Counted from the stretch's first letter, positions 50,243 through 61,547 are shown. The stretch: DNA of 64,000 nucleotides from Cannabis sativa (GCF_029168945.1 NC_083605.1:31881280-31945279), one strand, 5' to 3'. Numbers and translations are program-made. The notes: generated by a model from the letters alone, not told the origin.

Positions 50243-50380
50243 AAATGCTAAGAGGCAACTCTCCTTGGTATCATACCACTATTAGTTTAATTAAGTAGCA
50301 AGTCCCATATAAGCAATCGTAGAGTGTCACATATTAAAGGTGTTGTACACTACTGGTATACAATAACAATGCTCTTTAGT
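50243..50380. mobile_element. Possible MITE remnant
   Basis: It begins agaaatgctaagaggcaac, like the terminus of the element at 25174. The right arm is only partly complementary, so this is a weak call. Confidence 0.3.
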
Positions 50381-51309
50381 TATAATTATGTGATACTTGA
50401 CATTAAAGTTATCATTTCAAAAAAAGATGTAAAGTAGGGTTTTGTTAAAAATTAATTAATATTTTTGAATAAAAAATATAAACGTGGTAAAAAAGAATTA
50501 AAATATTATTTTAAGTATCACGTACCACTGATTCTTCTATTAGTATTAGTATTATTGTTATATTTTATTTTTTTTATAAAAAAAGCCAAAAATGTAAACA
50601 TTAGAGTTATCATTTTTTATATTATTATTATTATTAAAAAAAAGCTAAAAATATTAAGGTGTATATTGATTGATATTTTATGTATATATGCATGTATAAA
50701 CGAAATTTACGATTAATTATATTTGATTTAAGTTTTTTTTTTGGAATTTATTTTTATTTTCTAACTTTTTTAAAAATAATTTATATTTTTATAGAAAAAT
50801 TATTAAAATAATAGTAAAATAACCATTTGTAGATTTATGTTTTTTATAGAAAAATTATTAAAATAATAGTAAAATATTAATTTGTAAATTTATGCTTTAA
50901 TAAAATATTAAAATTGGGAGAATTAAGGAGAGAAGAGAAAAATAGTTTTGGAGTGATTTTAGACCGCCGCGTCACTGCCTCATACTTCTCCTTTATTATA
51001 TATATATATATATATATAGATTTTTATGACTTTTAAGATGTATTTTAGAAAATAATTAATTTATTAAATAATAATTAATGTGTAATATTTTAATTTTTAT
51101 GTAGTTTAAATTTTTATATATTTAAACTATTATAAACTTTATTTTTTTTATTAGGGGATTCTCTAGCTGCCCCGTCCCTGTGCCTATTAGGGGATTCTCC
51201 GTCCCATTTCCGAGACGAGAAATAAGCGGGGATGGAAATTAAAATCCTTAACATGGATGGGGACGGGAGGAGCAATCCCTTCCAATTTTTTGCTCAGTGT
51301 GCATCCCTG

Positions 51310-51899
51310 GCCAGTCTTGCTCGAAAGAAATTATAAAAGGTAATAATCATGTTCCTCCTATACTGCGATCTAGGAATATTATGCAAAATTTGAGTTCTAA
51401 ATTTTCTAACCCAGAAAGTTAGTCAAAGTAGGGATGTTAAGATTGAATTAGAAGATATAGAAAAAAATATTTCTTATTGAAACTCTTCCATTATTTATTA
51501 TGTTCTTGGAACGAACCATTCCTTGTCAATTTTGGAAGCTTTTGCAAGGCAAATGTGGAAATCAAAAGGTGTGGATAAAGTGGTATGCTTTTTCATAGCG
51601 TGTTTATCATTCGTTTTGATTGATTGAATGTTCGAGATGAGGTTTTAAATGGTTGCTATATTTGCATTGACAAGAAACCTTGGGATGCAACAAAAGATTT
51701 TAAGAAAGAGGATGTCTATAAGATTCCAACCTAGCTTCGTTTAAATAATTTGGAATTAAAGTACTAGGGAGAGAGATCCTTATTCAAAATTATTGATCAG
51801 TTGAGGAAGCCTTTGATGATTGATAATATTACAAAGTTGAGAGAAAAACTCAACTATCCCAAAGTGTTGGTGGAAAGTATCTTTAACTATTACAAACTG
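51310..51899 (+). pseudogene. LINE ORF1, segment 2 (DUF4283 domain)
   Basis: The plus strand in shifting frames gives YYVLGTNHSLSILEAFARQ, then MWKSKGVDKVV, a KKPWDATKDFKKEDV-like stretch, and SLFKIIDQLRKPLMIDN followed by LNYPKVLVE. This is the DUF4283 nucleic-acid-binding region of plant L1 ORF1. Several stops and shifts are present. It is interrupted at about 51900 by the CACTA-like element. Confidence 0.75.
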
Positions 51900-52068
51900 C
51901 ACTTTTGGAGAAAAAGTCAAGATTTAAGCATTGATTATAAACTGAGACAAATGAATTTTGGTGTCATTTTAAAACCGATACTTAAAGTGTACATATATAT
52001 TTTTTTCTTTAGTGTCAGTTTAAAACTGAGACTAACAGGTATAAGTGTTTGTTTTAAACCGACACTAA

Positions 52069-52311
52069 GGGCTCGTTTGGAACGTCGTATTAGGTCGTAT
52101 TGTATTGTATTGTATTATATTGAATTGGATTATATATCATATTTTTATATAATACTATGTTAAACTTTAATTTATACTAAAATATTATATATTTAGGTGT
52201 CCATAAAAGTTAATACCACATATAGTTTTACATAAAAATATTGCATAAAATACAATTCAATATAATACAATACAATACAATACGACCTAATACGGCGTTC
52301 CAAACGAGCCC
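52069..52311. mobile_element. PIF/Harbinger (Tourist-like) MITE
   Basis: 243 bp. The ends GGGCTCGTTTGGAACG and its inverse extend to a ~60-base almost perfect foldback containing repeated TTGTA. TAA is duplicated on both sides (52066-52068 and 52312-52314). Confidence 0.9.
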
Positions 52312-52550
52312 TAAAAAGGGTATTTTCGAAAAAAAAAATAATTCTTAAAAATAGACTTTAGCAATTTTGAAATTACAAACTTAAAATGGTATAAACTTAT
52401 TTTTTATATACATAATATTACATAATTTATATAGTATCTATATTAAAATTATATAATATATATTTTTTTTTTATTTAATATTGGATTGTTGAGTTTCTTA
52501 ATTATATGTCCATGATTTTTTCTAATAAAATTCTAATAATAATAACAAAG

Positions 52551-52906
52551 GTAAATATCATTTTGGATTATGTGTTTTGCAAAAATTATCAATTAGATCG
52601 TCTGTTTTGTTAAATGATAAAATGGACCCTATATTTTCAAAAATGGTAAAAATAAGACCATGAGCTCAATTTTCAACAATTTTATTTTTTTAATATGACC
52701 AACTTTAAGACAATTTTTAAAATGTAACTAGTTTTGTCATAACATCTTTAGATCAGATTATTATTAAGTTTTATTTTAATAAAAAATCAGTTCAGTGTCC
52801 TATTTGTATAATTCTAGAAAATACATGGTCTATTTTGTCATTTAACAAAATAGACAGTCCAATTGGTAACTTTTGCAAAACACACGGTCCAAAATAGTAT
52901 TTACCC
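52551..52906. mobile_element. Inverted-repeat MITE, class unclear
   Basis: About 355 bp with ~90-base inverted arms sharing GGTAAATA, TTTTGCAAAA and TGTTAAATGA blocks. I could not find a clean duplication. It could be a MULE derivative. Confidence 0.65.
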
Positions 52907-53429
52907 TAATAATAGTAATAAGAAATATTTTGCTCATAATTTAATCAAAACAATATGAAAATAAAAAAAAAATGACAACATATCATTCAATCTAGCAGTA
53001 TAATATTTTAAGAAAAAAATGGTCTTCATCTCATTAAGAAAATTTGAAAAACGAAAATTACAAACAGATAATAAATAAAGTCCATAACCGATTAAAGATT
53101 GAAAAAAATATACAAAATATTAACCCAAAATCTAACCACCTAAAAAAACAAAACTATGAACAAAGAGAGATGTGCAAGAGAGATATGGACCATCATATGT
53201 CGGTGATGGCATGAGCTCCGAGTATTCAATGATCGTCGCACGAACGAAGAAGAAAGGGAAGAGAGTGATCCTGGTAGCGAGAAATTTCAATGATGGCCTA
53301 AGCTCTGGTCTTCAATGGGTGTCACACGAACGAAAAAGAAGGTGAGTAGAGATTTGGTGAGCGAGAGAAGAAGGGGAAGAGAAAGTGGAGAGAGAGATAA
53401 AGATAGAGAGAGAGTGTGTGTGTGACGGT

Positions 53430-53431
<2 letters not shown>

Positions 53432-53523
<92 letters not shown>
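53432..53523. repeat. (AG)n microsatellite, about 46 units
   Basis: Uninterrupted AG for about 92 bases, inside the CACTA-like element. The 65-residue Arg-Glu frame over it is an artefact. Confidence 0.97.
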
Positions 53524-53526
<3 letters not shown>

Positions 53527-53910
53527 AGCTGAGTAGTTTTGAGATGTGGGTAGGATTTTTAATTTTGCAGTTATATCATTAGGATAGGGTTTTGAAGTGG
53601 GCTTTTTTAGTTGGCCTTTTTTATTTTAAATTAATGTCTTATAAGTGTCAGTTTATAACCGAGACCAAAAGATCTTTTAGTCTCGGTTATAAACTGACAC
53701 TTAAATTCAATATGTATGTATATAATTTTTTAAAGTTTTCTTGGTCTCAGTTATACTTTTAGTGTCGGTTTACTAACAGACACTAAAAGTTATTACACGT
53801 GTTAGTTATAAACCGAGACCAAAGAGGTGGGGTGGCCTTTAATGTTTGTTTTTTTTAAGAAAAAAGTCCCTCGAACTGACACCAAAAGTCTATTTTTTAT
53901 AGTAGTGCTT

Positions 53911-54131
53911 GAATCAAGAGCTCCCTGACTTAAATCATTTTTGTGGGTGAGATGGATCAAAGAGTCTCTATTAGAGATACTTACGAATGGAATCCATTAA
54001 TTTGTAGAAATTGCAAAGGAATAGAGTACAAGACTGAGGATTGTCGGAAAAATAGTAGTCAAAAGTAGCAATGGGTGGTAAGAAAAGGTGGGGAAACCAC
54101 AAGGCAATACCACTGATCATGAGAAAATGGT
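53911..54131 (+). pseudogene. LINE ORF1, segment 3 (zinc knuckle)
   Basis: It resumes with NQELPDLNHF and MDQRVS, then EWNPLICRNCKGIEYKTEDC, which is a CCHC knuckle with His replaced by Tyr. QWVVRKGG and the stop-broken tail follow. It continues ORF1 after the CACTA-like insertion and is cut again at 54131 by the Athila-like element. Confidence 0.8.
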
Positions 54132-55492
54132 TGTTAGGCTATTTTTAGCCTAAGTTTTGGGTCACATTTTATAGTTGTTTTTCTTCTTTATTATTATTTT
54201 TGGAATAGAATTACGCTTGTTTTCTTTGATTTCAGGTTTCTACACTTGGGATGTATAAATTGGACAAATTTCGGAAAACAGTGATCTATAAAATAGAGAA
54301 AATTTTGAAAGAGAATAAAGCTGAAACTTCAAGCCTAAATTCGACTATGTTCTGATCATATTTTGGAAAAAGTCAAAACATAAAAGTTTTAGATCTTTTT
54401 TTTTTTTATCTTTCCAACGCATCTTGAATCAGCCCATTTGGAGTTCGTATGAGAAAGTTATGCCCATTTTACTAAAAGAGATCGAAGCAGAAAATTCCAT
54501 CTCCCCGCGTCGAGATTTCCATGGCCGCGGCTAGAAAGTCTAGGCAGAAACGTGGTTTTTTGATGCAATTTTGGCCGCGGCGAGACCACTTTTGGCCGCA
54601 GCGAGCGTCCGTACGGTCAGGGGTATTTTCGTCCGACGAACCCTAAAAGTTAGATATAAATAGAAAACTGCGATTGGAAGTCAAAGGAAGCGATTTGGAA
54701 CCCTAAAACACAGCAGAAAGCGGCAGGAAGAGCAGAGTGATTCAAAGTGAAGATCCAGAATTCATCCACCAACAGTTTCTTTCTTTATTCCTCTTTAATT
54801 TCTTTATGTTGAATGTTGTTATAGGAATGGTTATGGATTTATTTCTGAACTAAATTTCCCATTTAGGGAGGATGATGATTGTTGTTTAATGTTTTGCCTA
54901 GTTAATGTTTAATTGCCATTCCTTCATTCTTGTTTGTGAAATTATCTTAATTTGTGTTTGATTTCATGTTGAAGACTGATCACCTTGTGCATGCTTTATG
55001 ATCTCAATTCGAAATCTGAAAAGTGAGAATTGAGAATGCTAAAATTTGGATAATCGATGTTCTATGTGAAACGAGAGTATTTACATGACTTATGTGACAA
55101 GTAGATTATTACCTAATGCTGATTTCATGTTAGTTTAATTAAGGAATTAATTAGATAACATGTGATTTAGAACTTAGAAGATCTGAAAGGAGCTAGGTTA
55201 CTTTATAATCTGTCATTCACTTCAAGATAGGATAGCAATTAGGCATTAACAATTTGGGTAAACAACAACAGGATTCTCCTCCCTATCATCTCATCTTGCT
55301 TAAACTCTAACTGTGTTATAAGTTTTCTGAATTTCTTTAATTCTCTTAAATCAAAATTCTTTACGATTTGCCAAATAGAATTATAGGTATAGTTTAGTAG
55401 TAGTTAATCCAATTCCCTGTGGTTCGACCTCACCTGTGTGAGTTTACTACTTGATTGCGTATACTTGCGTAGTGTTTATAATTTTCGCAACA
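54132..55492 (+). repeat. Athila-like 5' LTR
   Basis: 1361 bp. It carries a ~20-base internal segment (near 54585-54605, gaccacttttggccgcagcg) that the 3' LTR lacks. Confidence 0.95.
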
Positions 55493-55498
55493 AGTTTT

Positions 55499-55516
55499 TG
55501 GCACCGTTGCCGGGGA
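55499..55516 (+). other. Athila-like primer-binding site (tRNA-Asp type)
   Basis: TGGCACCGTTGCCGGGGA starts six bases after the LTR. It differs by one base from the common TGGCGCCGTTGCCGGGGA. Confidence 0.85.
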
Positions 55517-55776
55517 ATTGTATAAAGATTGATATTACATAAAATTATACTAACTTCTACTTTGGTTCCTTTTGCTTATTTCTAATCTGTTTCTTTTAGA
55601 TTAAATTTTGTAATATTATTAAAAATTTAATTTTGTTCTAATCTGGTTTTTCTTTTTAGTTTTAGTATTAATTTTGTTGTTTCAAATTTTTATCTTTTTA
55701 GTACTAATTTAGTTTTATTTTTCTTTTAATTTTACTAATGTTTTACTTATGAGTTTGACCTGCAAGATAAATCCAG

Positions 55777-56724
55777 ATGCTATATCTTGAGGATTTTGCC
55801 CAACAACACAATGAACCATTCTATTCTGCTTGGAGGAGATTTAAAGAGCTTGGAGAGAGATGTTATCCCACTTTCTCAAGTGGATGTTTTACATGGCTAT
55901 TTTATAACGGACTTAATGATGAAATAAGAAGCTGGGTTGATTATGGAGCAGAGGCAATTGGAGCGCCTCTATTAATGAGAGGCTATGACGTAATAGATCT
56001 ATTGAATAATATGACAGATTTTGATTACGACTGGCATTGGGATCCATCACTTCAGGGTTGGAGTCACCAATACCCACCTTATTGCGCAAATTCATCCCAA
56101 CAAACTGAAAAAGAGGAGCAACTACTATCACTTCTACAATCACTTCCAGGAGAGATTAATCGCTTAACTAACATGGTGAGATCCTTATGTGATAATTCAA
56201 TGACTCATGATTCAGAATGTAATAACTCCAATGATGAAAGTTATGAGAGTTGTTAGTACAATGAAGAAGGGTCATTATGTGAATACAAGGAAGATAATGA
56301 GCCTACAATTGAAGATCAAGATCCTTGTGAAGAGGAAATCATTGAATATGAAATCACAAGTGAGGGTATGGATAGCCAAGTGGAGAGTGAGCAACAAGAA
56401 GAAGGGTTGTTAGATGAAAGTGTAGAAACTGTGACATTGGAGGATGAAGAAGAACATGGCATCATTGATTCGACTTCATCGATGATATTGACTAATAAAC
56501 CACCAATGGATCCTTATATTTCATCAACACCATATTATATCCTCTACAAGCTACAAAAGGCATCTCCCCAAGCACATCATCCAAAGTCTCATGTTGTTGG
56601 TGTTGATTTTGGTTCAAACTCATCACTTGCCAAGCTTGAAGGCAAGTACAACCACAATTTTCAAGTTGTCTTGCATGACGCTTATTACGGGAATCAACCG
56701 CTTATTGATGTGGCACTCAGGTAA
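55777..56724 (+). pseudogene. Athila-like gag, one in-frame stop
   Basis: Residues 1-60 read EPFYSAWRRFKELGERCYP then FYNGLNDEIRSWVD, the retrotransposon gag core (PF03732-like). The frame stops at TAG 56254-56256 and reopens in the same frame, running without another stop to 56724. The whole would be 315 codons, first half gag, second half acidic (about 56260-56470, rich in Glu and Asp) and then VVGVDFGSNSSLAKLEG. No zinc knuckle or protease is seen. The end VALR-stop overlaps a perfect donor CAG|GTAAGT. The stop is either a nonsense mutation or a readthrough site. Confidence 0.75.
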
Positions 56725-58033
56725 GTTTTCTTTCCTTTTTCTTTAATAACACATTGGGGACAATGTGCATCTTTAGTTTGGGGGGAGAGATTTAATTTTT
56801 TTTTTTTTTTTTCGGTTTTTTAGTTTATTATGTTTTTCGTTTTTTTAGTTTTCATTTTTTTAGTTTAGTTTTTGTTTTTGTTAGTGTCATGTGTTGATAA
56901 CTGAGCTGGAATATTGATTGACTTACTGTTATTCACCTGTGTAATGGATTGAAATCTTAACCGTGTGCTTGAGGCATAACTTTTTGAATTAAATTGGATG
57001 TGTGTTAGAAGGTTGTTCATTTAGATGTAAAACATTTATTTTTGACGCATATCACTTTTTTTTTTCTATTTGGATTGTGGAATGATTTGGCTTGACATGA
57101 AATAGAATTTGTTTGATATACTCTCTTGAAGCGAAATCCTTGATGATTTTTGTTTGGAAAATGATTTAGGCAAATTTTCTTTGGATCGATTGAGCCTTCC
57201 AAGCCTACCTAAAAAAATTTATCCTTAGTATACCCAAAGTTGAGCCTTAGCCTATTTTAAAAAAATTTCACCACTTGACTAAGCTGAATTCGTTATCTTT
57301 AACTATTTTCCTTCTCAACATGCCTTATTATGCCATAAGCTGCTAAGCAAGTTTGGGGGGGAATGAATTGTTGTAAGTGGCAAATAATCTTTGAGAGTAA
57401 GAGATTGGAAAAAATAGTTGTTATGTGATGTGCCTCTGTTGTAAAAAAAAAAAAGAAGAAAAGAAAAAAAAAGAAAAAAACAAAAGAAAAATAAATGTGA
57501 TAATTTCTTCTTGAGAATCAAATGTGACAATGAGGTAGGCACATAGGAAAAAAATATGCAATCTCTTACTATCTTCTTTGGGATGAAAGAATGGATAAGT
57601 GTGGGTACTTGTTTGGTATAATTGTGCTTATGGTATAATGTAGCCTAAATGACTTCTCATCTACCCGTTTTACCTAAGCCATGCTATTATTACCGAAAAA
57701 GACCTTTTGATTCCGAGCAGGAATTGTCAACATTAGTGGAGAAAGGTATGTCACTCAAGCTTATCGAACATGGGTTAGCGGAATGTCAAAGAGTGTAGAA
57801 TGACTGTGATATGATTGTCAAAAGAGGTGTTTTGTGTCAATATGAATTACTTACTTCTGAATTGTGCATCCAAGTTAATTCTTAGAGTTATTGAGTTGAA
57901 ATTCTGGTTATTGATTTGCTTGAAGTTGTGTAGGTGGTAGTGGCAGTTTAATCTTTGGAAATTTTAGTTATCTATTGCATTGTTTAATTTCAGTTTGAGT
58001 TTTAGCTTTACTCGGGGGCGAGTAAAGATTCAG
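56725..58033 (+). other. Athila-like non-coding interior
   Basis: It begins with ACATTGGGGACAATGT and a TTTGGGGGGAG run, then T-rich and mixed sequence without frames. A Gly-rich box actcgggggcgagtaaagatt precedes the polypurine tract. Confidence 0.6.
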
Positions 58034-58045
58034 TTTGGAGGAATT
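58034..58045 (+). other. Athila-like polypurine tract
   Basis: TTTGGAGGAATT lies directly before TGTTAGGC of the 3' LTR. Confidence 0.75.
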
Positions 58046-59388
58046 TGTTAGGCTATTTTTAGCCTAAGTTTTGGGTCACATTTTATAGTTGTTTTTCCTT
58101 TTTATTATTATTTTTGGAATAGAATTACGCTTGTTTTCTTTGATTTCAGGTTTCTACACTTGGGATGTATAAATTGGACAAATTTCGGAAAACAGTGATC
58201 TATAAAATAGAGAAAATGTTGAAAGAGAATAAAGTTGAAACTTCAAGCCTAAATTCGACTATGTTCTGATCATATTTTGGAAAAAGTCAAAACATAAAAG
58301 TTTTAGATCTCTTTTTTTTTTTTATCTTTTCAACGCATCTTGAATCAGCCCATTTGGAGTTCGTATGAGAAAGTTATGCCCATTTTACTAAAAGAGATCG
58401 AAGTAGAATATTCCATCTCGCTGCGGCGAGATTTCCATGGCCGCGACTAGAAAGTCTGGGCAGAAACATGGTTTTTTGATGCACTTTTGGCCGCGGCGAG
58501 CGTCCGTACGGTCAGGCGTATTTTCGTCCGACGAATCCTAAAAATTAGATATAAATAGAAAACTGTGATTGGAAGTCAAAGGAAGCGATTTGGAACCCTA
58601 AAACACAGCAGAAAGTGGCAGGAAGAGCAGAGTGATTCAAAGTGAAGATCCAGAATTCATCCACCAACAGTTTCTTTCTTTATTCCTCTTTACTTTCTTT
58701 ATGTTGAATGTTGTTATATGAATGGTTATGGATTTATTTCTGAACTAAATTTCTCATTTAGGGAGGATGATGATTGTTGTTTAATATTTTGCCTAGTTAA
58801 TGTTTAATTGCCATTCCTTCATTCTTGTTTGTGAAATTATCTTAATTTGTGTTTGATTTCATGTTTAAGACTGATCACCTTGTGCATGCTTTATGATCTC
58901 AATTTGAAATCTGAAAAGTGAGAATTGAGAATGCTAAAATTTGGATAATCGATGTTCTATGTGAAACGAGAGTATTTACATGACTTATGTGACAAGTAGA
59001 TTATTACCTAATGCTGATTTCATGTTAGTTTAATTAAGCAATTAATTAGATAACATGTGATTTAGAACCTAGAAGATCTGAAAAGAGCTAGGTTACTTTA
59101 TAATATGTCATTCACTTCAAGAATAGGATAGCAATTAGGCATTAACGATTTGGGTAAGCAACAACAAGATTCTCCTCCCTATCATCTCATCTTGCTTAAA
59201 CTCTAACTGTGTTATAAGTTTTTTGAATTTCTTTAATTCTCTTAAATCAAAATTCTTTACGATTTGCCAAATAGAATTATAGGTATAGTTTAGTAGTAGT
59301 TAATCCAATTCCCTGTGGTTCGACTTCACCTGTGTGAGTTTACTACTTGATTGCGTATACTTGCGTAGTGTTTATAATTTTCGCAACA
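58046..59388 (+). repeat. Athila-like 3' LTR
   Basis: 1343 bp, a direct copy of 54132-55492 with scattered substitutions and one ~20-base deletion. Confidence 0.95.
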
Positions 59389-59393
59389 ATGGT

Positions 59394-60040
59394 AGATGGA
59401 GATAGTTTTTAGACTGTTACTAAAGGGTAGAAGCTAAAAGATAAGAAGAAACAAATGAGTGCTGTAATTATTAATCATTTTCAGGTCCTAAAAAATTATA
59501 TGGAAGAATGCTCAAAGATCCAAGAAGAGGCAGTGGAAGTTGGAGGTGGGGGAGGGAGATACCTCTCTGTCTATAATATCTAACAATAGAAGAGGGGGAG
59601 TACCTCCTCTAATAATGAATAGTTTATATAATGAGCTAGAATTTTAGGGGGCTAAACCACCAAACCAAACAAGATGTTGTAAAACATCTCATTCATTCAA
59701 AAAAGGTGGGTTTAGTGGGCCTCCTATAGACTAAATAAAGTGAAGTCTTCAAAGTTGGAAGATGTGTATGTAAAGATTTTTTTTGTTGGTGTTTTTTCTC
59801 GAATAATACTCCGCATTAAGGTGGGAGGATTTTGATAAGATGGAACCCGACCAAAGTTGGAAGATGTGTATGTAAGGATATTTTTTGGTTAGTATTTTTT
59901 CTCGAATAGTAGTTGACATCAAGGTGGGAGGATTTTGATTAGCTAGAATTTGAGTATGTTTTCGGTAAATATTCAGTATTGCACTAGACTGACGCATAAG
60001 ATAAAAAAGAAGAGTACATATTTTTTGTTGGTTTTTAAAT
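59394..60040 (+). pseudogene. LINE, segment 4: ORF1 end and ORF2 endonuclease start
   Basis: Just after the Athila-like element DGDSF then TVTKG continues ORF1. Near 59640 the frame gives the NVRGLN-like start of an endonuclease domain followed by KHLIHSKKVGLVGLL. Then the block WKMCM / GGRILI appears twice because of a tandem duplication of about 100 bases (59753-59850 and 59853-59945). Many stops are present. The RT part of ORF2 is not in the window. Confidence 0.75.
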
Positions 60041-60059
60041 GAAGATAATTATTTTTTGC

Positions 60060-60192
60060 ATCATTTCAAAAACAACGCTAATAAAAAACTATTAGCGACT
60101 ATGGTATATATGTCGGTTTTTTTAAACGGGCGTAAATTCTTTAAATGACACTTAATTATAAATCAATAGGAATTATACTTTTTGTAGTAGTG
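60060..60192. mobile_element. CACTA-like remnant
   Basis: The right end, read inward, is CACTACTACAAAAAGTATAA, like other CACTA-type termini, with a TGTCGGTTT motif nearby. The left end is not defined. Confidence 0.45.
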
Positions 60193-60743
60193 ATTGGATT
60201 GGTTAGGTGATCCAAATCTTAGATGTGATCCAATCAAAGTTCTCCTTTTGAAAACAAAGTAAAAAAAATGATATTACTATTTACTACCATGAGTGGTGTT
60301 AATATTACCCACGTAACATGAGGTATCATAAGTGTGCGAGTAATGATATGGACCATTTATACACCAAAATATTCTGTTAGGTCCTTTTTTTCATATTCTA
60401 TACCCGTTTAGGTGGTAATAATTGTTTTTAATTTAGTGGGAGTGGGAGTGGGACTGCGAGACTACATCGATCGCACGGCTTACTTACAAATTTATAAAGC
60501 TTAATACATGTACTATATTAATTAAAGCAAAGAGGAAAACAGGCCTTTATTATTTCTTTTATGCATTTCATGCTGGTACAACGAAGTACAACAACAAGAG
60601 TTACCACTACTATACGTACCTATACGTATAGCTAATGCTATATAACCAAAACCAAGATCTGTAAGAAAAAACAGATCGCAACCAGAACCCCAATATAAGC
60701 ATGGTATCCGTATATATATATATCTTACTTGAGATATTCTCAC
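60193..60743. other. 3' flank of thaumatin-like gene 3
   Basis: No gene is recognised. The last ~230 bases are the likely 3' UTR on the minus strand. Confidence 0.5.
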
Positions 60744-61484
60744 TCACATTACCATGCCATCAACCATTTCCAAAGGAAAATTACGAGAAGAACCTCTAGG
60801 GCAAAACACAACCCTGTAGTTTGTTCCACCTGGGCAAGTGAAAGTACTGGTGGGATCATCTTGAGGATAACTATAAGCATCGGGACACCTCGTCTTGAAG
60901 AACCTCGAAAAGTTTGTAGGCCCACATGACCCACGCCCATTGTTGCAACAATATTCATTGGTCTTAAAAACCGTACAAGGGTTATTGCAACCACCTGCGG
61001 TTCTCAGCTCACGAGGGCACTGTCCATTGATGTCAGCGGTGCACCGTATTCCCCTGCACGCGCCACTAGTGGGGCTAAACTCCATGGGAATGTTGAACCC
61101 ATCGATCACAGAAATGTCAATGAAATCCATGTTACCGAACTGGTTGAGAGCGTATTCGGCCAAGGTGTTGGGAGGAACACCCCATCCTTTACACTCTAAG
61201 CTCCCACAGTCTCCGGTTTCGCACCGGCCTCGGCCGCTGCCATCAAAATGGCAATTGGTACGACCCCAAATACGTGCCATGGCTGTCCCTGGCGCCACCC
61301 ATAGGTTCCAGCCCTGCCCGGGATCTAGGCGGCGACCACCACCGGGGCTGGCAGCGGCCCAGACGGTGTAGGGACAGTCATTGCGGATATCGAAAGTGGC
61401 AGCGTGGATGTTGATAGAAAAATGGACCAAGAGGATGAAGAGGAAGGAGAGGGAAAAGCTGGCTGAGTGTAACATTTTGTTCAT
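60744..61484 (-). CDS. Thaumatin-like protein / osmotin (PR-5), copy 3
   Basis: Intronless, 246 residues from [11 protein letters not shown] longer frame opens at 61577, but a TATA box at 61547-61540 lies inside that extension, so the Met at 61484 (or 61475) is the real start. The signal peptide of about 28 residues ends INIHA before ATFDIRNDC. The mature part has 16 cysteines and a thaumatin signature one residue shorter than in copies 1 and 2 ([15 protein letters not shown]). It has the same cleft residues and a tail [16 protein letters not shown] after the last Cys-Pro, which is likely a vacuolar propeptide. It is more diverged from copies 1 and 2 than they are from each other, so it is the older branch. 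Confidence 0.95.
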   Translation of the reverse strand: MNKMLHSASFSLSFLFILLVHFSINIHAATFDIRNDCPYTVWAAASPGGGRRLDPGQGWNLWVAPGTAMARIWGRTNCHFDGSGRGRCETGDCGSLECKGWGVPPNTLAEYALNQFGNMDFIDISVIDGFNIPMEFSPTSGACRGIRCTADINGQCPRELRTAGGCNNPCTVFKTNEYCCNNGRGSCGPTNFSRFFKTRCPDAYSYPQDDPTSTFTCPGGTNYRVVFCPRGSSRNFPLEMVDGMVM

Positions 61485-61539
61485 TTTTCTTAGTATGGTA
61501 CTGTGATTACTTATGCTAGAATACGTGGATTTAGGTGGG

Positions 61540-61547
61540 TTTATATA
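61540..61547 (-). promoter_or_regulatory. TATA box of thaumatin-like gene 3
   Basis: TATATAAA on the minus strand, 56 bases before the ATG at 61484. It rules out the upstream in-frame Met at 61577. Confidence 0.8.

Larger units (their letters stand above)
47843..51020 (-). mobile_element. Helitron C
   Basis: On the minus strand the 5' end is A|TCTATATATA... at 51020, followed by AAAGGAGAAGTATGAGGC and GACGCGGCGG. The 3' end is a CCGC-GCGAAGA-GCGG hairpin, then eleven bases and CTAA at 47843, followed by T. Insertion between A and T with no duplication fits Helitrons. The terminal region matches Helitron A (same hairpin style and spacing). It is non-autonomous. MULE 1 sits inside it. Confidence 0.75.
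44254..51309. mobile_element. hAT-like block splitting the LINE
   Basis: The ends are CTAGGGATGCACA at the left and TGTGCATCCCTG at the right, near-perfect inverse repeats. Adjacent 8-mers GCTAGTAA and GCCAGTCT match at five positions, so the duplication is weak. GC-rich blocks with GGGGAT/CGGGG words near both ends (44277-44310 and 51160-51270) are typical of these elements. No transposase is visible. The interior is AACAAC-rich and carries Helitron C. Confidence 0.55.
51900..53910. mobile_element. CACTA-like non-autonomous element
   Basis: The right end, read inward, is CACTACTATAAAAAATAGAC and the left end starts CACTTTTGG. Both subterminal zones carry several copies of a short palindromic motif (AGTGTCGGTTTAAAAC / GGTCTCGGTTATAAACCGAGAC) in both directions, typical of CACTA elements. 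No 3-bp duplication could be confirmed and no transposase is present. Confidence 0.6.
54132..59388 (+). mobile_element. Athila/Tat-like non-autonomous LTR retrotransposon, gag only
   Basis: 5257 bp. LTRs lie at 54132-55492 and 58046-59388 (TGTTAGGC to CGCAACA), with ATGGT duplicated at 54127-54131 and 59389-59393. The primer-binding site matches tRNA-Asp, as in Athila-type gypsy elements. The 2.5-kb interior has only a gag-like frame interrupted by one stop, then AT-rich sequence with the acattggggacaatgt phrase. RT and integrase are absent, so it depends on a helper element. Confidence 0.9.

Noticed and set aside
53385..53582. 65-residue Arg-Glu repeat protein
   Set aside because: Translation of an (AG)n microsatellite.
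55415..55440. tRNA-like TGGTTCGACC box
   Set aside because: Lies in an LTR, present in both copies, with no acceptor or anticodon stem around it.
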